Shown: positions 57,154-64,000 of the stretch, piece by piece
Layout: the number at the start of each line of letters is the position of its first letter
Position numbering within the stretch: the first letter of the stretch is position 1
From: Cryptomeria japonica
Lineage: Eukaryota > Streptophyta > Pinopsida > Cupressales > Cupressaceae
Direction of reading: 5' to 3'
DNA: 64,000 bases
NCBI RefSeq assembly: GCF_030272615.1
Contig: NC_081410.1
Location: forward strand, 509,575,442 to 509,639,441
Notes under the pieces: generated by a model
The model's input: the letters and a program-made list of their open reading frames with translations, nothing else
What the model was told of the DNA's origin: nothing
Databases searched by the model: none
Made by a program: the position numbers and the translations under genes

Positions 57154-58220
57154 TATTGATATTATGGATGTGTCGTATTGATTTTGTCATTGATGTCAAC
57201 AATTGTCAACACTTATCAACACTTGAGATCTTTGGTTATGTTCACCGACATGTTCAGTGACTTATACACAGTTACTAGTATCTGGTTCATCGACAGGTTA
57301 TATTGTTCACCGACACTAAGGATGATATGTTATCATCTGGAGATTACTTGGTTATGTCGAAGACATAGTTTGGACACTTTGTTTTGGTGATTTGGTTATT
57401 GTTCTAATCGAGTTTGCATATTTGATGTAACCAGAAAATTGGTCTAGGTTATGGACCGACAAGCATTATCTATTTCAGATCAGCATGACATGATATGGAG
57501 ATGATTTATTAATTGTTTATTATTGTAAATACATTAAGCTGACATGATGTATCACATATTGATTTATTTGTAATTGATTTAATTATAATATTCTTAGTGA
57601 GTCGGCCTACACATTTGGTCTTAAGTTTTGGTATATATGTAAGATCTCATTTGTGAGATTATGAAGTAGTAGTGAAAAGGAATGTAATAAGGTATATGTG
57701 AATATAAGAAGAGCTATTCACATAGACATCATTTGAAGATTCAAGGAAGGTTTGAAGAAGGCAATTAGAGCTTAATCGGTACTGAATCTAGCATATGAAG
57801 ATGCTATTTTGAGCAGTACATTATCATTGGATTTAACCATCTAATTGTAGTAAGTGTGACTCCCATTTTGTGATTGAGCAGTGAGCTCTAGGCAGTTGGC
57901 CTTTCTACATGTGCAGACCCCATTTGTACACACATACTATCTATAGTAGTATCATCTGATTGTGGGTAAGGTTTCCCACCATGGTTTTTCCCCTTACAGG
58001 GTTTCCATGTACAAATCTTTGTGCTATGTGTTATGGATGTTATTTTTCTTTTTATTTCATGCATTAAACTTTACTGATACTGTTATTAACTGTTAAACTG
58101 TTAACCGACATTAAGTTTGGTTTAATGGTATTATGCATCAAGTTTGATTAAGTTTTATTTGGGTTCAAATTAACTGACAACTGATTCACCCCCCTTCTCA
58201 GTTGCCTTCAGGTCCTAACA
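57154..58220 (+). repeat. Element E 3' LTR (1067 bp)
   Basis: Collinear with the 5' LTR; its first TG has become TA. It ends GGTCCTAACA, then the target duplication ATGAT. Confidence 0.95.
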
Positions 58221-58225
58221 ATGAT

Positions 58226-58559
58226 TTCCTATCCTTATTGAACATCAAGCTCTATCTAAAAGAGAAAGAAATCTTATATCTCATGAAAATAAAATCTATG
58301 TTTAGATTTAAAGTGTCCTAATCTCTTGCCACCTTCTCCCAATGTCCCTTCATTCATGGTAATAGGAGCCTTATTTTCATCTAACATGATCACCTTTGTC
58401 ACTCCGGATCCAAGTTTTTGGTTTAGAATCTAGATCAGTACACTCTCTTAGCCATACCTATCCAATGCCTTCTTTTTCTGCCTCCACAAGGCTTCATAGT
58501 CATCCACTAGAATCAGTTCCAAATCCTCAGTCAGAATTGCCTCAAAAACTTGGTCATCA
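58226..58559. other. No gene recognised
   Basis: Continuation of 51116-51528 after removal of E. On the minus strand some open sequence follows the RNase H fragment (FEAILTEDLELILVDDYEAL), but no family is recognised. Confidence 0.4.
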
Positions 58560-58826
58560 TTTTTCCTTAAGTTTATTCCCAGTTTTGGTATGTAATCTAT
58601 AGCTATGCTCACCTCCCTGAAAAATGTTTGACCTTGTAGTCGAGAACTTTATTTAGAGAATCCATAATGTCCCTCAAAATCCTCTGTATTTTATAATATG
58701 GTGTGACACCATTCTTAATAGCATTGATAAGTATCTATGCATCACCTTCTATCAATATAGAATTCAAACCCTTCTTCTTACATTGTCCGAGTCCTCTGGC
58801 AATATAGTAGCTATAGATGATTCTAG
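58560..58826 (-). pseudogene. RNase H-like fragment (RVT_3 type), probably from a LINE
   Basis: The minus strand reads RIIYSYYIARGLGQCKKKGL, NSILIEGDA, ILINAIKNGVTPYYKIQRIL, RDIMDSLNKVLDYKVKH and, one base shifted, REVSIAIDYIPKLGI. This matches the plant RVT_3/RNase H pattern: E-G-D-[AS] with the catalytic Asp, then the R-E-x-N-x-x-AD-x-LA-x-LG end. The domain is found in plant LINEs and related host genes. One stop (after EGDA) and one shift break it, and the first catalytic Asp and the rest of the protein are absent. Confidence 0.6.
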
Positions 58827-59029
58827 GTAAAGGTATATAACGGCCTATAAGATTTCTACAAAGAAAGGGTCAGGTGTTGAAACAAGAAAAGCCAATATAG
58901 ACTCAATTAGTTTCTTGCTAGACTAAATGAATCAGCTCTACCAATGTTCTTATGGATCAAACACAACAAATTTGTAAATTAAATTGTTAGATTTCATTAT
59001 ATAATATCTGATTTATTTATAATTATAAT

Positions 59030-59560
59030 GTCCCATATAATATCCCATATAATATCCCATTTACATATGTCTATGAAATTGAAATCCCATATAATATCCC
59101 ATATATATTCTAAAATGCACATAAGATGAAGCTAAGTGAATGCTCACCTATAAACCAATTTCCTCCTCCTACGCATGCAAATTAAGTCTTCATTCACCAC
59201 TGTCTCTAACCCTATGAATCCCTTGTCCTGCGCACACCAATTGTCTTCTGTTTTGCCTTGTGGGAATGAAGTTTTTCGAAGTCTTTTTATTTTAAAAGTA
59301 ATTTGAAATTCAAATTGACCTATGGGATATTATAATTATATGTAAATGGGATATTTCAATTACATAATTAAATGGGATATTAAATGGGATATTATATGGG
59401 ATATTATAATTATATGTAAAAATTAAAATTGACCTATGGGATCTTAACCATTTTTGTATGAACTTATAAGTAAACATTTTCAAGGTATGGGATATTATAT
59501 GAGATATTGTAAATTTATATATGTAATTATATGTAAAAATCAAAATTGAGCTATGGGAAA
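59030..59560. repeat. AT-rich fold-back region with ATATAATATCCCAT repeats
   Basis: The left part (59030-59110) has several CCCATATAATATCCCAT copies. The right part (59325-59560) has their complements (ATGGGATATTATATGGGATA). The two could pair across a roughly 200-bp centre, like a MITE or fold-back element. The unit GACCTATGGGAT with TTATATGTAAAAATTAAAAT repeats at about 59318, 59410 and 59525. The middle is matched in inverted orientation at 50905-51115. Confidence 0.7.
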
Positions 59561-59675
59561 TTAAATTTTTCTATATGTAATTAGAGAATTTGTGATCCAA
59601 ATGAACATTGTCTAGCTATGTTGGATATATGTTTTGCATTATTTGACCAATATAAGCAATGTATGAAAAATATGG

Positions 59676-59860
59676 TACATAGACAAGGCAGTGAACTAGC
59701 AGAAAAATGCCTTAAAGAAATGTGGTCTCATGTTGATGGAATGCAATGATGGTGATGGAATTTCATGATAGTCAAATTACTATGGATTTTCATGGAATTC
59801 CATCACCATGAGAACACATTTCTCTGAGACATTTTTTCAAATAGTTTGTTGCCTTGTATA
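59676..59860. repeat. Imperfect hairpin of about 60-bp arms
   Basis: The arm 59676-59740 (CAAGGCAGTGAAC to GAAATGTGGTCTCATGTTGA) pairs with 59780-59860 (CCATCACCATGAGAACACAT to GTTGCCTTG) with mismatches, around a loop of about 40 bases. It could be a small MITE or a hairpin-RNA locus; no transcript evidence. Confidence 0.7.
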
Positions 59861-60175
59861 TGCAAGGTCGTGAACCATTTGATTGACCTTCATATAATAT
59901 GGAAACTAACATAAGATAAATGAATTACATATGTAGGAACTTGAACCCCTTTGATGAGGATCCTACATAGTCTACATAAAGGAAAGGTGATGATTATTCT
60001 CATGGATCGATATGTATAAGTCAATACACCCTATAGAAACTATTTATTATTTGCTTGCTTTCTTTTTACACCCATCTTGGAGTGGTTTAATAATAAGCTA
60101 GGTTTTAGCAACTATATTTTGTCAAAACTTTGATATTTTTAATCACCTAAACCACCTTGACATCTATTGGCCATT
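59861..60175. other. No gene recognised
   Basis: AT-rich sequence between the hairpin and element F. Nothing coding or repetitive stood out. Confidence 0.5.
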
Positions 60176-61405
60176 TGGTGGAATTGATTATGTGTTGCAT
60201 TGATGTTTTGTCATTGATGCTAACACTAGTTGTTTGGATGTTTTACTGACACCCTTCTCGTCTTGGTAGGTTGAGTGGTTTCTGGTTGATTTGGATCTAA
60301 CATGATCCGGTAGGCTCTAGTATAGTTTGGTGATGAAATTGGCTTGTTAATAATAGTCATGCTTATATTCAGCCAGTTGGTTTTGATCTGATGATCGGAT
60401 GCTATCCTGTTTGCTTAGAAGCTTGGTTTCTAGTTCTGGTGAGGGTTTCACCAGTAGAGCTTTTGATGAAGATCTTTGATGAATTACATGAGTGGTGTTG
60501 GTGCAGCTTCTCGTGGAGTTTCATGATGCTGATGGTGATTATGTTAGAGACTTGGTGAATGGAGTTCATTGTTGTAGCGTATGGACTTATACTGGGTCTT
60601 GGTTGATCTAGGTTATGGACTAACTTTAATGAAACATGTGGATTGGACCTCTCGATGCATTTCTAGTATGTCTTATGTGCTAGATATTATTTGTTTGGTC
60701 TAAGGCTAACATGGTTCGTAATCATGTAATTGGTTTATTGTCTAGTGGCTGACCTAATTATTTATGGTCAAGGGTTTGTATATATAGATATAAGATCTAT
60801 TTGTAGATCATCATGGTTGTGATAGAGGTCATGGTCAAGGGATGTAACATGCGAATAATGTAATATCATTCAAGTAGAGAATTTGGTCGATCATTGGAGA
60901 TCGAATTGGGTTTATGTAACAGGATTTAGTCCTCTGGTATTGAGCTAAACTGAAATTATACTTAGGCATAAGAGATGCTATCTTTTGCAGTTCACCACTT
61001 CTCAGGATTGTAGTTTGGAATTCTATGTAGTCAGTGAGACTTCTTTTGTGATGAGTAGTGCGCTCTAGGATATAGGCCTTCCTGCAAGTGCAGGCCCCTC
61101 AATTGTAATTCACATACTTACTACAGAAGTATTATCTAACTGTGGGTAGGCTTCCCACCATGGTTTTTTCCTTTACCAGGTTTTCCACATACAAATCTTG
61201 GTGTCATGTGGATGGTATTTATTCTATGATTATTGTTTATGCTTAATTGGTTTATCTTCTATTTCGGTATTTGGTTTAAGCATTTTGGTATTAATGTTTT
61301 GGGTTTTGGTATTAAAGTTTTAATTGCTAATGGTTCTGGTAATCTATGACAATTGAGTCACCCCCACCCTCTCAATTGTCTTTTGGTTATTTGAACTATC
61401 TAACA
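60176..61405 (+). repeat. Element F 5' LTR (about 1230 bp)
   Basis: The end ACTATCTAACA at 61405 is fixed by the PBS. The start is uncertain: TGGTGGAATTG at 60176 is chosen by alignment with the first bases of the element E LTR; TGTGTTGC at 60191 is an alternative. The conserved copia motif is at 61157-61196. Confidence 0.75.
61157..61196 (+). promoter_or_regulatory. Conserved copia LTR motif in element F
   Basis: CACCATGGTTTTTTCCTTTA then CCAGGTTTTCCACATACAAA, matching the pattern in E and, more loosely, C. Confidence 0.6.
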
Positions 61406-61423
61406 GTTGGTATCAGAGCTTTG
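61406..61423 (+). other. Primer-binding site of element F
   Basis: GTTGGTATCAGAGCTTTG after the LTR; contains the exact TGGTATCAGAGC core for initiator tRNA-Met. Confidence 0.95.
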
Positions 61424-61463
61424 GTCCTCTCTACAGAAAGCTTAACTACTTAAGGAATATCCT

Positions 61464-62545
61464 ATGACAACTAACAGTTCAAGTTCATCCAGTTCATCTG
61501 GAACTATCTTTTAGAGGGATATTCCTAAGCTTGATGGAACAAATTACACAGTATGGAAGATTCAGATGGAGACTCATCTGAGATGTCTTGGCAAGGAGAT
61601 TTGGGAGATCACACAAAATGGTTTCAAACCTTATAATCCGGTATCTAGAAATCCTCCTCTGACAAACCTGGATAAGGAGGTGGAGAATGATGGTAGAGAA
61701 AGAGAAGCCCTCTTATGTGCACTTTATTATCAGCAAATAATGAGATTAACCGACAAATCATCTCGAAAGGCTATATGGGATAAGTTGAATACTCTTAATG
61801 AAGGTTACCCTAAAGTGAAGATTTCTAAACTTGATGGTTATCGGGTGAGATATTAAAACCTGAAGATGGAACAAGATGAAAGGATTATTGCATTCATGGA
61901 AAGGGTAAATGAGATTGTTATGGGAATTCAATATTGTGGTGGAACTCTCATCAAAGATGAAATTATTTCTAAAGTCCTGAGAGCCCTACCAATGGCTTAC
62001 AAAATTAAGGCTACTACTATTAATGAGTTGAGAACAATGGCTAATACATCTATGAACAACGATACTTTGGTTGGGATACTATCTGCTTTCGAGCTTGAAT
62101 AATTTGGACCTTCTGGAGCTATGAAGACTGAACCTGCTTTTTATGCATCTACATCTACAAGCGGTAAGAAAGATTGGAAAGCTTTATATGCAAAGGAATT
62201 GGAAGATATGAAGAGAGAATATGATGAGTTTGAGAAACTTGAAAAACTATTTTCTAGAAGAGTACCTAAAGGACCGGTAGGAAGTAAGTATGAAGGAAAA
62301 GAAAGTTTTAAATGTTTTGCATTTAATAAGATTGGTCATTTTGCATCTAGATGTCCTGAAAGGAATTCAAGATTTGAAGAAAGAGTTAGAAGATCATTTA
62401 AGCCTAACCCTAGATATTAGAACAAGTATAAGTCAGGAAAGACAAAGACAAAACATGCTACATAGTAGATGAGGAAGGCATTACTGATTATGATAATGAA
62501 CTGGTAGAGGAGTCTACTACTGGTTCTGGCAATGGGAAGGAATGG
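61464..62545 (+). pseudogene. Element F gag, broken
   Basis: Starts MTT followed by a Ser-rich stretch, then RDIPKLDGTNYTVWKIQMET, CLGKEIWEITQNGFKP, KAIWDKLNTLNEGYPKVKIS, MEQDERIIAFMERVNEIVMG and TTINELRTMANTSMNNDTLV: a copia UBN2-type gag about 60 % similar by eye to that of E. The knuckle CFAFNKIGHFASRC (about 62312-62353) has the second Cys replaced by Phe. Stops at 61513, 61855, 62100 and 62418, the last followed by a frame change. Confidence 0.85.
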
Positions 62546-62803
62546 GTGTTTCTAGCTATCAAGGAAGATGATTCGGCATTGGAAGAGAATGTACCTAAAG
62601 AGAAGGCACTTGCTACTAAAATTGAAGACAAGGATCAATGGGAAATTGATAGTGGTTGTTCACATAATATAATTGGAGTTAAAGGGAAGTTTTTATCTTT
62701 GCAAGAATTTGATGGTTGTCTAGTTAGATTTGGAGATGACAAGGCATGTATGATCAAAGGAAAAGGAACTATATCATTGGATGGTAAGAACAATACAGAT
62801 TGA
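62546..62803 (+). pseudogene. Element F protease
   Basis: Open piece with EIDSGCSHNIIG (Asp codon 62648-62650), then KGKFLSLQEFDGCLVRFGDD and KGKGTISLDGKNNTD. It ends at a stop created by the deletion junction at about 62800, which joins it to the integrase DESWLRHNGLCHMNF. Confidence 0.85.
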
Positions 62804-63640
62804 TGAGAGTTGGCTAAGGCATAATGGGTTGTGTCATATGAATTTTGATTGCATTGTAAGGATCAATTTAACTAAGGCAGTTAGGTATATACCTAAGATT
62901 ATGAAGTCCTATAATCCTGTATGTAAAGAATGTCGAATGGGAAAATAGGTCGAAACCTCTTTTAGAAGTATACAAGATAAATCAAATGTGGTCTTGATCT
63001 TATTCATACTAAATTGTGTGTCCCTACTAGAATTAAAAATTTTCAAGGAGATAGATATTTCATGCTAATCATTGATGATTTTTCTAAAATATTTAAGGCT
63101 AAAGTAGAAATTGAGACATGATTGATGATTAAATGTTTGAGGTCAGATCATGGTGGAGAATTCACATCTGGTGAGTTTAATAACTTTTTTGAGAAACATG
63201 GTATAAGAAGACAATTTTCTGCTCCTTGGACAGCTCAGCAGAATGGAGTTGTGGAAAGGAAGAACAAAAATATCTTGCATGTTGCTAGAATAGTGATGAT
63301 GGAAGCTAGTCTACCTCATATCTACTAGAGAGAAGCAGTGAGCACAATGGTTTATACATTCAATAGAGTACATATCAAAGGAGAAACCGATAAGACACCT
63401 TATGAATTGTGGTTTGGGAATATACCTACAGTTAAGTATTTTAGAATTTTTGGTAGTAAATGTTATATCACGAGATTATATGATTAGAAAATTTGATCCT
63501 AGATGTGATGAAGGCATATTTATTGGTTCTTCTAATGAAAAGGGCATATAGATGTTATAACAAGAGATTGCATAGAATTGTGGAGAGTGCTAATGTAAAA
63601 GTAGATTAGAGGAACATAAGTCAAATCAGAGTTTATGAGA
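62797..63640 (+). pseudogene. Element F integrase, deleted and broken
   Basis: Zinc-binding part WLRHNGLCHMNFDC and VCKECRMGK, then FMLIIDDFSK. A deletion at about 63095 removes part of the core, so KIFKAKVEIET runs on directly. MIKCLRSDHGGEFTSGEF has the second Asp and QQNGVVERKNKN the Glu. REAVSTMVYTFNRVHIKGET and VKYFRIFGSKCYI follow, then shifted frames. Compared with element E about 80 residues of the core are missing. Confidence 0.8.
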
Positions 63641-63839
63641 AGGAACTGGCAGTGGAAATGAATATATTTGAACTGGTAGCACCTTTACCAGAATAGAGAG
63701 TTGAACTAGTTATCTCGGCAGTATCAGAGAATTCAATGGTAACTGAAGAACAGAGAAGAGGAACGGAGAGTCAGAGGACTCCTAGGTATGTAAGATTGAA
63801 TCATTCATAAGATCAGATCATTGGTGATAAGAGCAATGG

Positions 63840-64000
63840 AGTGATGACAAGAAGAAGACTAGTAACTAATAAGGTATGTTTAATTTTACAAGTTGAACCA
63901 GTATCATTAATTGAGGCATGTAAAGATGAATATTGGTTGAAAGCTATGAATGAATAATTAGATCAGATTGAGAAAAATAACACATGGACTTTGGTTCCCC
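63840..64000 (+). pseudogene. Element F reverse transcriptase start, truncated by the window
   Basis: Reads LVTNKVCLILQVEPVSLIEA, then WLKAMNE, a TAA, LDQIEKNNTWTLVP, the beginning of the copia RT domain as in element E (55280-55370). The rest is outside. Confidence 0.8.

Larger units (their letters stand above)
51529..58220 (+). mobile_element. Element E: full-length Ty1/copia retrotransposon
   Basis: 6.7 kb with 5' LTR 51529-52583, PBS, gag, protease, integrase, RT, RNase H, polypurine tracts and 3' LTR 57154-58220. It is flanked by ATGAT on both sides (51524-51528 and 58221-58225). Copia order (integrase before RT) is clear. Its LTRs differ at roughly 10 % in a 240-base sample by eye, and every domain carries at least one stop, so it is an old, inactive copy. 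Element F has a closely related gag and integrase. Confidence 0.95.
60176..64000 (+). mobile_element. Element F: Ty1/copia retrotransposon, cut by the window end
   Basis: 5' LTR about 60176-61405, PBS, gag, protease, integrase and the first codons of RT. It is related to element E in gag and integrase but has its own LTR sequence. Two internal deletions are visible: between protease and integrase (about 62800) and inside the integrase core (about 63095). The right end lies beyond the window. Confidence 0.9.

Overview
The window looks like intergenic DNA from a large, repeat-rich plant genome. I see no intact host gene and no RNA gene. It holds one decayed CACTA-type DNA transposon and six LTR retrotransposons or parts of them, most with many in-frame stops. 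Slow, nested decay and very long LTRs would fit a gymnosperm, but that is an inference from style, not from a marker gene.

Layout. 1-2507 is the 3' part of a CACTA (En/Spm) transposase gene on the + strand, ending in a (GAT)25 tract. From about 2981 to 50900 lies a four-level nest. The outermost layer (D, minus strand, 2981-8224 plus 49408-50900) looks like one giant LTR that carries its own long ORF and an array of GGGATAAG/CTTATCCC motifs. A Ty1/copia element C (minus, 8225-49407, TSD CATCC) sits in D. A Ty3/gypsy chromovirus-like element A (plus, 10317-43191, TSD GCTTC) sits in one LTR of C. A Tat-like Ty3/gypsy element B (minus, 18984-39280, TSD AGCAG/ACCAG) sits in the integrase gene of A.

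Element B is the most striking object. Each of its LTRs is about 6.4 kb and contains a roughly 3.7-kb coding region on the same strand as gag-pol. Layer D carries a clearly related but diverged version of that coding region, so this is a family of LTR-resident genes and not a chance ORF. In both B and D, the stretch upstream of the ORF is an array of short dyad-symmetric motifs. Pol of B has an additional RNase H-like domain between protease and reverse transcriptase, while its ordinary RNase H has lost catalytic aspartates.

Right of the nest, 50900-60175 is older repeat DNA (inverted copies of an AT-rich repeat, an isolated RNase H fragment, a hairpin) interrupted by a full-length Ty1/copia element E (plus, 51529-58220, TSD ATGAT). 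A second copia element F (plus) begins near 60176 and runs off the window at the start of its reverse transcriptase.

The elements follow the usual LTR-element plan: LTR, tRNA-primed PBS, gag, protease, then pol, polypurine tract, LTR. Copia order (integrase before RT) is seen in E and F, gypsy order (integrase last) in A and B. C has gag only and would have needed pol in trans. All copies here look inactive.
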